64,000 nt of DNA from Dasypus novemcinctus (taxonomy: Eukaryota > Chordata > Mammalia > Cingulata > Dasypodidae). The translations under genes and the position numbers were made by a program. The DNA is taken from the NCBI RefSeq assembly GCF_030445035.2, contig NC_080699.1, forward strand, positions 8,556,001 to 8,620,000, given 5' to 3'. Positions 46,230 through 64,000 of this stretch are shown here, one piece after another. How positions within the stretch are numbered: the stretch's first letter is position 1; the number at the start of each line of letters is the position of its first letter. The notes under the pieces are model-generated. The model saw nothing but the letters and a program-made list of their open reading frames with translations. It was not told where the DNA came from and made no database searches.

Positions 46230-47780
46230 AAAACTTCAAAGACTCCCAAATAATCCCATTAGGATTTAACTTACATTGCATCATAAATTAATTTGGGAAA
46301 ATGGTCATCTTTATAGTATTTTCATCTCATACATGAAAATGATGTTTTGTTTCTCTTGTATGTATTTACTAGAGTTTTAAAATGTTATTTATGAAAATCT
46401 TGTGTTTCTGCTGCATTGTTGCCAAGATAGAGCATAGATTTTGTGTTGGGATTAGTATTTTCTATTTTAAACCTACTTTTTACTTGCAAGTGTGAAGGAA
46501 CATAAATGATTTGATACATTGATATTGTTTTGGGGAGCATTGTTGAAATATCTCTCTTGTTCTAAGAGTTTTGATTATTTTGGGTTTTTCTATGTAAGTG
46601 ATCAAATTATCTGCAAATAATGGTAAGTTGGACTCTGCCCTTCAATCTCTATGGCCATTGTTATTTTTCTTGTCTTATTTCTTGGCCAGATCTCCAGGAC
46701 TGTGCTGGCCATGAAGCAATAGGATATTGCTAGAATAATCCTAGAATTAATAGAACAGTTTCTCCATATATGCTGTGGAATGACAGTGAAATGTGGCCTT
46801 CTTTTATATTCTTTGAAAGAGTTTGTGTAAAACTGCAATGATCTCTTCCTTGAAATGGATCTTTTAGCAAAACAACCCAATAGAACCACCCAGACACAGT
46901 GTTTTCTTTATGCAAAGATTTTAAAACCACTATTTTTAATTGTTTTAGTAGTTATAGAATGATTCAGCCTTCCTGTTTCTTTTAGTTTCCTTTTCTGTTT
47001 ATATATTTTTAGATATTATTAACATACAGTGAATTGATAGATCTCAAGTGTGCTTCCAGTTTTGACAAATGCACATCCTATGTAATCCATACCCCATAAT
47101 GAAACAGAACATTTCCATCACTCCAGAATATTCTCTGTATCCTTTCTCAGTCAATTTCAATCTGTCCTCAGAGTCAACCACTGTTCTGATTTATTTTTTC
47201 ACGGATTATTTTTGCCTAACCTTGAACTTCATATAAATGGACTCATTTGCCTAGCACAGTGGTTATCAGATTAACTCAGGCTGTGTGTACAAAGGTTGGT
47301 CATTCACTTTTTTTTTTATCCCCAACCCTTGCCGCTTGCTCGCTACCTGCTCTCTGTGTCCATTCGCTGTGCATTCTTCTATGTCTGCTTGTCTCCCTTT
47401 ATGCCTCATCTTGCTGTGCCAGCTCTCCACAGGCATGGGCATCAGCTCTCTGTGGGCGCGGGCCAGCTTACCCTCACAAGGAGGCCCTGGGAAGTGAACC
47501 CAGGGCCTCACATATGGTAGGCAGGAGCCCAGTTGGTTGAGCCACATCCGCTTCCTGGTCATTCACTTGTATATTTATGTAGTATTCCATATGGTCATTG
47601 AGTACTGTTTCATGTCCTTATTGGTCATTTTTTAAATCTTTCTTTGTGAAGAGTCTGATCAAGACCTCTGCACACTTCATAATCTGAACATTCTCCTAAT
47701 TATTGATCTGGAGGCGCTCTTGCTGTATTAGGGCTACAGGTCTTCTGTCAGATACATGTATTGTAAATCATATTTTCCCT
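46230..47780 (-). mobile_element. Antisense L1 fragments interrupted by a SINE
   Basis: 46230-46930 resembles reverse-complemented L1 ORF2. 46940-47260 and 47557-47780 resemble an adjoining old L1 non-coding segment (TTTTGACAAATGCACATCCT; TCAGATACATGTATTGTAAA), separated by the SINE at 47308-47557. Confidence 0.55.
47308..47557 (-). repeat. DAS-III-like SINE, internally deleted
   Basis: A shortened long form on the minus strand, with the tRNA-like head at 47500-47557 and A-rich tail at the left. It splits an antisense L1 fragment, whose sequence continues on both sides; GTCATTCACTT occurs at both borders. Confidence 0.8.
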
Positions 47781-48929
47781 GTGAGCTCACGTCCCTGTGA
47801 GACTGCCCATGTCTCTGGCTATGGGAGGCGTGATGGCCTGCGTGCTGGTCTGGGCCCTGCTTGATGAGTTCATGCACGGGGTGGAATCGAGGCACCTCAG
47901 AGAAGGCTCTTGCTGATGACCCTGGGCTCGGCCAGCTCACTCCTTAGCCCCATTGGGGGACCCTGCCCTCAGGGATCCCTCAGGAGTTTTGTCTCTGTCC
48001 CTGAACAGGTCTGGGGTCTGCTGCTGGAGCTGCGATTTTCTAGCCTCCGAGCTGGGGAGGGGGGGTCCTTCCGAAGCGCGCCAGGCTGTTCTGTCTTCTC
48101 TGGACTCCATCATTCATTCTGCATTACTTATTAAAAAGTACTTATTGAGTACTTAGCTGGCCCTGAATTCAGTTGGTAAGCAGAACAAAGCCCCTGCCTC
48201 CTCAGAGCTCCCACTCTAGCAGGGAAGACAAACAATTAGCAGAAAACTTAAAACGTGATTAACCTACTATTATGTTGGTGGGTGATGAGGACTATGGAAA
48301 ACAATTGAGAGCAGGGTAAAGACAGCTGGGCGTGGATGTGTGTGGAGGTGTGAGTGTAAGGAGAGAAAGCTCGAGAAGCATCACTGAGAAGGTGATACCC
48401 AGCAGAGGCCGCAAGGAAGCGAGGGAGTCAGACACACGAACATGAAGGAAGAGAATTCCAGGGAAGAGGCGCGAGGTGTGGGCGTGCCTGGCATTGTAAA
48501 AATTAGCAACGAGGTCAATGGACTACGCGAGGGGAGAAAAGCTGGGACTCAGGGGGGCTCGTGGGTGGGGTCCGGTGCCCCACGCAGGAGGCCGTTTTCC
48601 CTCCACACTGAAGGGCGGCCACCTGCCCCCCAACGTCTCTGGCTCTGGGAACGATCAACCTCCCTCTCCCTTCTGGGGCACCCCTGGGGTGGGTTGCAGG
48701 AGCCCGCGGCTGGACTGGCATCTTGCCCAAATTGCTGGGCCTGCATTTGCTAATTTGGTAAACAGAAAAAAAAAAAAAAAGTAAAAATAGTATTTAATAA
48801 TAAATATGACCAAAGTCATTCGCTGTGAAATCAAGGCATCAAGGCACTGTTGGTTACAGAGCCCCATAAAAAACAACAGAAAAAACAGAACTGGAGGAGT
48901 AAAAAGGACCATCTGCGTCCATCTGCGTC

Positions 48930-49790
48930 GTCTTGATCTTGAGCCGAAGGGCCAGCCTCGGCGTTTGTTTGCACCCTGCAGCCCGCGGCCCACCCGGAGA
49001 GCGCTGTAAGGGAGGCTCCCGGGGGGACGACACCCACGCCCCTGACGTCCCGGGAGGGGACAGTGAAGAGGAAGGCCGAGACGCCCGCTGCGGCCGCCAG
49101 CCGCGCGGCCAGCGCCTTGTCGCATCCCCTCACGCAGCAGCCTGGAGCGCAGGGGCCCGTGCGCGCTGGTGGCCGGGTGCCCCGCGGCGCCCTCCCGCAG
49201 CCTCCTCTTGCGTCCGCGTGTCCTCTTGAGCGGCCTCGACCTCTCAGCTGCGTCCCTCCGTGGGGTCAGCCCGCCGGACCCTGCTGCTGGGGGAGCTGCT
49301 TCCCACGGGGAATCCCAGGAAGAGGCTCCCAGCGCGCTGTGCTGGGACCTCGGGACCCCTGCCCGGCACCCCTCCCGTCTGCGGTCACAGCCGCACAGCA
49401 GGGTGGCTGTCTCCCTTGAGCCTCTGAGAGGTCAACCGACTTTCCAAAGGCGCACGGGACAGAAGCCGCACGTGAACGGTGCCCCCTGGGAGGCCACAGG
49501 GACCCTCTTTCCCGGTCACGGCCCGGCCCCCAAAGCCGTGCTGTCCGTGCACCTGCCGGTGGCCTGCTGAAGGGGTCCGGGTCGCGCTCGCGGTCTCCGC
49601 TGGAGCCCTGGAGACGGCTCTCACTCTACTGAAAGCGGGGCGGCCGCAGAGCCCGAGCTGCCCGCCAGCGCTGGTGGCCCCCAGTGAAGCTCGCCCCCAG
49701 GGAGCTGTGGGAAGCGGGCAGGGGGGCTTCCAAGGGAACGGGAGGCGGGTGAGAAGACCCTTCTTGCTCTAGGTGTGTGACACAGGAAGT
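48930..49790. other. CpG-rich block, no gene recognised
   Basis: Visibly dense in CpG and GC (for example GCTGCGGCCGCCAGCCGCGC near 49087), unlike the surroundings, and directly left of the minisatellite. Frames on both strands are open for 70-130 codons, as expected from low stop-codon density, and none resembles a known protein. It could be a CpG-island promoter of an unrecognised transcript, or simply GC-rich DNA driven by recombination. Nothing in the sequence decides between these. Confidence 0.5.
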
Positions 49791-50106
49791 CGCTCTGCCC
49801 GGCACATCTGATGAGCTTGCTGTTGTAAGAGGGTACCACCGCGCCTCGGGCTCTGCTCCAGGCCAGGGGGCAGCACCCCGCCCCCTCAGCCTGGCCCCGG
49901 CTTCCTGTCCGGTGTGGCTGCTTGGGGGCATCAGCAGGAGGGAAGTTGGCAGAGAGAGAGCTGGGGGTTTATGTCTCTTTCTCTGCCCACAAACGGAGGA
50001 TTGGCAATCCCTGCGCTGCTCTGCCAAAGGCCACTTCCTTCTGGGCAGCCCTGGGCCACAGCGCCAGCTGTGCCCACTGCTGCAGCTCCCCCTACAGCCC
50101 CTGTGG

Positions 50107-51570
50107 CAGCACGAGGCGGAACTGGTGGTACCTGGTGAGGGGGTAGCTGGTAGCCTAGTCCACAGCACGAGGCGGTAACTGGTGGTAACTGAGGGGGTAG
50201 CTGGTAGCCTAGTCCACAGCACGAGGTGGTAACTGGTGGTAACTGAGGGGGTAGCTGGTAGCCTAGTCCACAGCACGAGGCGGTAACTGGTGGTAACTGA
50301 GGGGGTAGCTGGTAGCCTAGTCCACAGCACAAGGCGGTAACTGGTGGTAACTGAGGGGGTAGCTGGTAGCCTAGTCCACAGCACGAGGCGGTAACTGGTG
50401 GTAACTGAGGGGGTAGCTGGTAGCCTAGTCCACAGCACGAGGCGGTAACTGGTGGTAACTGAGGGGGTAGCTGGTAGCCTAGTCCACAGCACGAGGCGGT
50501 AACTGGTGGTAACTGAGGGGGTAGCTGGTAGCCTAGTCCACAGCACGAGGCGGTAACTGGTGGTAACTGAGGGGGTAGCTGGTAGCCTAGTCCACAGCAC
50601 GAGGCGGTAACTGGTGGTAACTGAGGGGGTAGCTGGTAGCCTAGTCCACAGCACGAGGCGGTAACTGGTGGTAACTGAGGGGGTAGCTGGTAGCCTAGTC
50701 CACAGCACGAGGCGGTAACTGGTGGTAACTGAGGGGGTAGCTGGTAGCCTAGTCCACAGCACGAGGCGGTAACTGGTGGTAACTGAGGGGGTAGCTGGTA
50801 GCCTAGTCCACAGCACGAGGCGGTAACTGGTGGTAACTGAGGGGGTAGCTGGTAGCCTAGTCCACAGCACGAGGCGGTAACTGGTGGTACCTGGTGAGGG
50901 GGTAGCTGGTAACCTAGTCCACAGCACGAGGTGGTAACTGGTGGTAACTGAGGGGGTAGCTGGTAGCCTAGTCCACAGCACGAGGCGGTAACTGGTGGTA
51001 ACTGAGGGGGTAGCTGGTAGCCTAGTCCACAGCACGAGGCGGTAACTGGTGGTAACTGAGGGGGTAGCTGGTAGCCTAGTCCACAGCACGAGGCGGTAAC
51101 TGGTGGTAACTGAGGGGGTAGCTGGTTGCCTAGTCCACAGCATGAGGCGGTAACTGGTGGTAACTGAGGGGGTAGCTGGTTGCCTAGTCCACAGCACGAG
51201 GCGGTAACTGGTGGTAACTGAGGGGGTAGCTGGTAGCCTAGTCCACAGCACGAGGTGGTAACTGGTGGTAACTGAGGGGGTAGCTGGTTGCCTAGTCCAC
51301 AGCATGAGGCGGTAACTGGTGGTAACTGAGGGGGTAGCTGGTTGCCTAGTCCACAGCACGAGGCGGTAACTGGTGGTAACTGAGGGGGTAGCTGGTAGCC
51401 TAGTCCACAGCACGAGGTGGTAACTGGTGGTAACTGAGAGGGTAGCTGGTAACCTAGTCCACAGCACGAGGTGGTAACTGGTGGTAACTGAGGGGGTAGC
51501 TGGTTGCCTAGTCCACAGCACGAGGTGGTAATTGGTGGTAACTGAGGGGGTAGCTGGTAGCCTAGTCCAC
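50107..51570. repeat. 54-bp minisatellite, 27 units, with internal higher-order copy
   Basis: Head-to-tail units of 54 bp (CCTAGTCCACAGCACGAGGC is the start of one), counted by the 27 occurrences of CCTAGTCC. Most units are near-identical. Variants (GTTGCC or GTAACC for GTAGCC, CATGAGG for CACGAGG, GAGGTGG for GAGGCGG) cluster at the right end. A three-unit (162-bp) pattern occurs twice in a row at about 51121-51282 and 51283-51444. A 3-bp longer unit form (TACCTGGTGAGG) occurs near 50129 and 50888. Because 54 is a multiple of three and the unit lacks stops in two minus frames, it gives long open frames of 18-residue repeats, which I take as non-coding. Confidence 0.95.
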
Positions 51571-53289
51571 ACTTAGAGAAAGGATCGCTCACTCTCCCTT
51601 TTGGTTTCCTCAACCTCGTGGCAGATCTGTAAATGTTTCTTCATCCACCTCTCCTCATTTATCCCTGTGTGAGTGTCACCTGGTTCCCGCCAGGACCTCC
51701 ACTGATAACAGGTGCTTTGTACCTTTGCACCTTTTCTTTAGGGGGCCTTTCATTTCTACCACAAAATCTGCGTCATCACAGTGTGTTACTGTTTTACTCC
51801 TCATTTATGCAAAAACCTGATTGAGCGAGTCAGAAACTGCTCGTGGGATAGCAAAGACATTTTTTACCCCGCATGCCTGGACACCCCGGTCCTCGCCTAG
51901 TGGCCTGGTTTAGTATTCCAAGTTGGAAGCATTTCCCCAGACCTTGATAATCCCATTGAACAACTGACTTGCTCTTTTAGGTAAAGCTGAAGGTTGTAAC
52001 GATGTAGAAAGAAAGGCGAGGTTGTATTAGACTCTCTTATAGCCAAGCCTTTCACAGAGTGAAAGACAAATATACATTTGCATAATACTTGGTATACCAG
52101 AATGGGAAAACCTAGTGAGATCACAGGACAATCACACTCACAGTCACATCTCGAATCTACTTTAGAAACGGAAAGAGCCGCTGTGCAAGCCTGCCGTGGC
52201 GGCCTGGAGAAAGAGGAGGTGCTGCCGGAGGGCAGGGAACCCCCGCGCCCTTCCTTTCGGAGCCCTTGTTCCTCTCCGCTCCTGTTAGTCTGAAAAATCA
52301 CAGGGAAGGACTCTTCGGCCTGTCTCGGTCATGTGACCCCCCCAAATCAGCACTGGCCGGTGGATCCCGTCACGAGCAGTCCCCGCCAGCAGGATGTGGC
52401 AGCTGTAGGGGAGGAGCTGTTCCCTGCATGGGGAAGGGAAGCTGCGGTTCCAGGAAGAAGGGAGACTGGCCAAGGCGAGGAGCCCACTGCGCATTCCCTT
52501 AGAGCCCGCGTGTGCCTCGTGGAAGCCTGTGTGCACACTTTAGGAAGGCTTTCAGGACTCCCCATCCCACAGCCTTGAAGGACACCCCACTTCATTGTCC
52601 TCTTCGCTGATACTTGGGTCTCTACCCTTCCAATAGTTGTGTTGTCAGCAGGAATTGTAAAACAGAAAGACTTATTGGTCATTTATTTACACCTGATTGC
52701 AAGTTCAAACTCACTGATGCAACTCGTGGAGCTCCTGAACCCTGTGGTAAGGGAGGGGCTTGGTGGGGGTAAGGGCTCCCCCACGTTCGCTGCTCAGGGT
52801 GTGTGGTTTGAGCCCCCGGTGGGCCTGCCGTGTCCACCTCTGTCTGTTGCTGCAGGAGGACTGGCCAAGGGGGCTTGGGGACAGGCAGCGCTGCTCAGCA
52901 AGCTCTGTGGCTGAGCCCTGATCCTCGCCACTCCCTGTGCTCCCCAAAGGAGACCGGCTGGGCGCGGCGGGGAGGAGCCCTCGGAGCAGCCCGTGCGTCT
53001 GCACATCGGGATGTGTCTGAGACACCCGGGGGAAACCTTGAGAGATGCTCACAAAGCTGCCAGAGCGCATGGCTGCCTGCACAAGGTAAGGCATAGTGTA
53101 AAGTGTGAGTAAGCGGCCGGGGGTCAGTAACCCTTGTGGCCCGCGTTCCACAGGAAGAGCGCCCTGGAACTCCCTGGAGGACGCCCTGTCCTCCCACATG
53201 ACTGCCTGGTGACTTTGCCTGACTCCCATCTTAACCTAGAGTGAATTTTGAACATGTGGCTATTATAACAAAGAGTTACTTAAAATAGT

Positions 53290-53640
53290 GTGGAAAATTG
53301 GCTCTACCTATTTGGACAATGGTCTGGTAGAATCTGCTAAAGCTGAACATCTGCAGTCTTCTTCCAAAGACACGCTTAGATGTATTCACCAAAAAACACG
53401 CATTAGGATTTCATCAAATCCACTTTACATAATGGGCTCCAATTGGAAACGACCTAAATGTCCTTCAAAAGTAGGTTGAATAAATACATTTTTATGTATT
53501 TACCAAGGGGAAACTAGAAAAAATGAAAATAAAAATCGCAAAAATATAGATATAACTCAAACCATATTGTTGAGCAAAAAATGGACAAAAAAGTGCATTT
53601 TTAAATATAATAATAGTCTGTATTAAGTGTAAAGCAGGCT
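53290..53640 (+). mobile_element. Probable L1 3' fragment
   Basis: Contains TTGGAAACGACCTAAATGTC followed by an AT-rich part, the pattern of an old L1 just after ORF2. It is short and diverged. Confidence 0.45.
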
Positions 53641-53844
53641 ATACTAGTCCTCTAATCCATGCTGTTAAAAGTCAGGGTCCTGATTATCCTTAGGTGCTCA
53701 GGGCCTAGAGGAGGCACACTGATGCCTCAGGAAGCTGGCAAAGTTCTTTTTCTCGATGTGATCACTGGCTCCCTCATCGTTTTACTTTGTGAAAATTAAT
53801 TGGGCTTTCTATGGATGATGTGTGCTTTTTTCTGTACGTGTATT

Positions 53845-54260
53845 ACGGTTGTGGATTAAGTTGTGTCATCCAAAAGATATGTTGAAGTTTCTAAGCTTCA
53901 GTACCTCAAAATGTGACCTTATTTGGAAATAGGTTTGAAACAGATGGAATTCAGCAAGTTCACATGAGGCCATGGAGGAGAAAGGGGGACCCCTAATCCA
54001 AAGTCACTGGGGTCACTGTAAGAAGAGAGGTGGACACAGACTGCTACAGAGAGAGTGGATGGCCTTGTGAGGACAGAGGCAAATATATCTGCAAGCCAAG
54101 GAGTCCTCGGGTCCACTAGAAGCCAGGAGAGAGTCATGGAAACTTCTGGAGGACATGGCCTGCCAACACATTGATACCAGACTTCAGACCCCACACCGTA
54201 AGGCAAGACAGTTCTGTTGTTTAAAACCATCTAGTTTGGGGCCCCGTGTTCCTGCAGATC
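53845..54260 (+). mobile_element. MaLR (MLT1-like) solo LTR fossil
   Basis: Ancient LTR remnant of the ERVL-MaLR group, recognised by its internal wording and its end near the TTCTGTTGTTTAAA signature. It is broken and old, and no internal viral region is seen with it. It lies downstream of the MMP1-type gene. Confidence 0.6.
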
Positions 54261-54282
54261 TAGGAAACCAAGATAATTACCT

Positions 54283-54300
54283 TTTATTAAGTACTTTATT
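54283..54300 (-). terminator. Candidate poly(A) signals of the MMP1-type gene
   Basis: Two AATAAA hexamers on the minus strand (54283-54288 and 54295-54300) lie about 200 nt past the stop codon at 54496. They sit just before an ancient LTR remnant that begins further downstream. Either could end the transcript; no downstream GU-rich element was verified. Confidence 0.35.
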
Positions 54301-54495
54301 TTCTTTAGCAAATTGAATTAATACTTTATGTTCTGTTACATGCACCAGTGCTAATCCTCTGTGTAACAGGGAGAGGTCATCATCAAGAATCCCTATTTTC
54401 TTTCTCTTTTTCTTTTGTTCTCCTGTCCTTTTCTGGATAATTGAAATATGCATGCAGGTGACAGCTGCCCATCAGAGAGAGGACCATCTGTTATT

Positions 54496-61824
<7,329 letters not shown>

Positions 61825-61891
61825 GCTGACCTCTGTCTTCTTTCTCACTAAGGGCGACCGACGGCTTCCTAAGTGCCCGCCGTGCCAGGGC

Positions 61892-61960
61892 CTCAGGCTC
61901 ACGCTTTATGTAGAGCCCTGGCACTCCCAGACCACCAAGGTCATCTGATTGACCTTTGAT
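61892..61960 (-). promoter_or_regulatory. Proximal promoter of the MMP1-type gene, degenerate AP-1 site
   Basis: On the minus strand, about 70 bp upstream of the ATG, the sequence ACATAAAGCGTGAGCCTGAG (61893-61912) resembles the human MMP1 promoter around its AP-1 site as I remember it (AAAGCATGAGTCAGACACC). Here the AP-1 core TGAGTCA reads TGAGCCT (61895-61901). The leader just before the ATG (GAGAAAGAAGACAGAGGTCAGC, split as GAGAAAGAAG and ACAGAGGTCAGC) also matches human, but the stretch between, which in human carries the TATA box, is about 70 bp shorter. TACATAAAG (61904-61912) is the only TATA-like element left. ATCAAAG, a TCF/LEF-type motif, lies at 61953-61959, beside a TGACCTTG nuclear-receptor half-site around 61936-61944. 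Activity is inferred only. Confidence 0.45.
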
Positions 61961-64000
61961 AACATCTTATTCCCTTGAAACACTGCAGTCTCAACCTTCA
62001 GCAGAAATTGTGACATAAGGCAGATTAATCTTTTGTTTTTTTGGCTTCGAAATCTCATCAAGCAGGACATAAACAGACACACCCCATCCTACAAGGTTGT
62101 ATTCTCTTAAAACATCTACACTATCTTAAGAAAGTTCCTCATTATTATGTAACCCATAATATATAACTGAGCACTCCATGGACTTTTCAAACAACATTAA
62201 TTCTGTGTGCACACTCTGCCAGAGCAGAGGCGGGATTGGCTGGCTGGGTGTGGGCTACTCTTACTCTTTACTCCACCAACACAGAGAACTGACTCTGCAT
62301 GTAGCTGGCTTTACAGGTGCCCCAGGATTTCCTCCTGGTCCTTAGGCCAGGACTTCTATTTCCTCCTGGAAGTGTGAGAGCTACCGTGACCTCTCTCAGT
62401 CACAGATCACCCTGGGTTAGAGAACACTGGGTCTGAAGCCACCTTGGTCCACAGAGCAAGTGCGAAGTAATTGAGCACTAGTTTTGTTCCTGGCCCATCA
62501 GGCTCCTCTGAGAGCTATGGGTCCAGGCTTGGGCACAGCAGTGTCTACAAGCTGCAGTCTGACCACTGTTTGTTTGTTTCAGTTCCATTTCTATATGGAG
62601 AATAAGCACAGAAATGAAAATCACCCAATGACTTTAGCTTTGTGAACACCTTGTTTAGATACACTAGACAAGGATGACAAATATATTAATGTTGTGAAGT
62701 AGCAGTGGATTGTTGTGTCTAAATTATGTTCATGATTTTGGTATTCTAACGCCTACCTTGTTTGCCTTATATCCAGGTCTTCTTTTGTCCAGGTCATGAG
62801 AATAATTTGAGTTTACTGATCACATTTATATTATTCATCACCAAAAGCTTATCTTGGAGCTGGTTGAGAAAATTTATTTAGTGGATTTGTTTTTTCTTCA
62901 GGGTAGGGAAGAAAGAACTCCGCACAAAAAGAATTCAATTGAACTCCCTTTCCCAAGTCTTTTGGAAGCCTGAATTTTATTCCACAGGATATTTACAACC
63001 TTCTTAATATGAGCTTCTTGGAAATCAAAATAGTTGTGAATATGTGATGAATTTGTTTGAATTCTAGTAAAGGACTTTTTTTTAATCAAGGAAATCTTGG
63101 CTTTTGCAACGTGGGTCACAAAGCTAGGTAAAAGGAAGCAAACTCATTAGCCGAATCACTTTTTCATATCTGATAGGTAATAACTGTGAGAATGGATCTG
63201 AGAAGAGTATTTTCAGAGGCCGTTGACAACAGTCATTTGTTCTGCTGTGAAGCTAAGTCTTTGCTATCCAACATGGTGGCTACCAACCTCTAACTGCAGG
63301 TGGCCATGGAGCACTTGAAAGTATCTAATCCGTGCCAAGATGTGCCACAAGTGTAAAATATACACCAAATTTTGAAGACTGTCTGAAAAAAGGGATAAAA
63401 ATATCTCATTAATGACTTTTATGTTGATTACATGTCAAGATCATACTATTTGGGATAAATTGGGTTAAATAAAACGTGTTATTAAAATTGCTTTCTCCTG
63501 TTTCTTTTACTTATTAAAATGTGGCTACAGGAACATTGAAAATGACACATGAGGCTTGTATTCTATTTCTCTTGGAAAGCACTACTTTCCTGATCCATAC
63601 GATTAAAAGATAATCAGTTGTCCATGATGCTCCACAAACATCTATGGCCGTGAGCCTGCTACATGCAGCACACTGTCCAGGGCATAGTGTCTGAGACAAA
63701 GGCTTCCACCCAACATGACCAGAGCCACTATCATCATCCTACCCGAGTCTGCATGGGAAGATGGGCCATATACCTCTAGGAATTTTGTAGCAGGTATATC
63801 AAAGCAGAAGTTGGGAATAGAGGTCTAACTTTGTTCTAGGCCCCATGAAATGCTTTCTTTTTATGTGGCTCTTTCAGTCTCTGAATTATTTCTGTTTCAT
63901 TGATTAGCTTCAAAGGCTTGTCAAGAGCAAATTTGTGTGAAAATGACCCTTTGCTGCCTTGAAAACCCACCTGGGTTTTTGCTTCATGTAGTTGGTGAGC
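61961..64000. other. Upstream flank of the MMP1-type gene
   Basis: About 2 kb with no exon-like sequence on either strand. It holds the MER5-like transposon (63250-63592). The next gene of the cluster must lie beyond the right edge. Confidence 0.6.
63250..63592. mobile_element. Probable hAT (MER5-like) DNA transposon
   Basis: Landmarks GCTATCCAACATGGTGGCTA, CTCATTAATGACTTTTATGT, GGGTTAAATAAAACGTGTTA and the closing CTCTTGGAAAGCACTAC give an old MER5-type element with degenerate terminal repeats. It lies upstream of the MMP1-type gene. Confidence 0.55.

Larger units (their letters stand above)
31577..54282. other. MMP8 to MMP1-type spacer, no MMP exon found
   Basis: About 23 kb. I looked for zinc motif, cysteine switch and hemopexin signatures in the translated frames of both strands and found none, so an MMP10 gene or recognisable remnant is not visible. 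31577-34760 is unassigned, with CpG-richer DNA near 33500-33660. 34.7-47.6 kb is dense in DAS SINEs. 47.8-48.9 kb is unassigned. 51.6-53.3 kb is GC-rich with no recognised content. Confidence 0.6.

Noticed and set aside
50107-51570. CRISPR-like array
   Set aside because: The units are contiguous 54-bp repeats with no unique spacers, in a vertebrate setting. This is a minisatellite.

Overview
The window is nuclear DNA of a placental mammal, most probably an armadillo (Xenarthra). Two things point there: every confident gene is a mammalian matrix metalloproteinase (MMP) with the standard multi-exon, GT-AG layout, and the dispersed repeats are dominated by tRNA-derived DAS-type SINEs typical of armadillos, alongside L1 tails that look lineage-specific. 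The species is inferred from the repeats, not proved.

Layout. Three MMP genes lie head to tail on the minus strand, so transcription runs right to left. (1) 227-9684: MMP27, exons 1-8; the last two exons lie beyond the left edge. (2) 18686-31463: MMP8 (neutrophil collagenase), all ten coding exons, 470 residues. (3) 54496-61824: an MMP1-type interstitial collagenase, all ten coding exons, 464 residues. The order MMP27-MMP8-(MMP10)-MMP1 is that of the human 11q22 cluster, but no MMP10 exon was found in the 23 kb between MMP8 and the MMP1-type gene.

Regions between genes. 9.7-18.7 kb is mostly L1 debris, DAS SINEs and an unidentified retrocopy. 31.6-54.3 kb is an MMP-free spacer: a SINE-dense stretch (34.7-47.6 kb), two L1-type tails in opposite orientation, a 10-bp satellite, a CpG-rich block (about 48.9-49.8 kb) and, next to it, a 54-bp minisatellite of 27 units (50.1-51.6 kb). 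Beyond 61.9 kb there is only the upstream flank of the MMP1-type gene and a hAT-like transposon. MMP8 intron 7 holds a processed LSM8 pseudogene.

Function. The three genes encode secreted, zinc-dependent proteases made as zymogens (signal peptide, cysteine-switch propeptide, catalytic domain, hemopexin propeller). MMP8 and the MMP1-type enzyme carry the collagenase marker residues; MMP27 does not. The most unusual content is in the MMP1-type gene: its structural calcium loop is rewritten, its bait region is changed, and its proximal promoter appears to have lost the AP-1 core and the usual TATA segment. No new multi-gene system was found.
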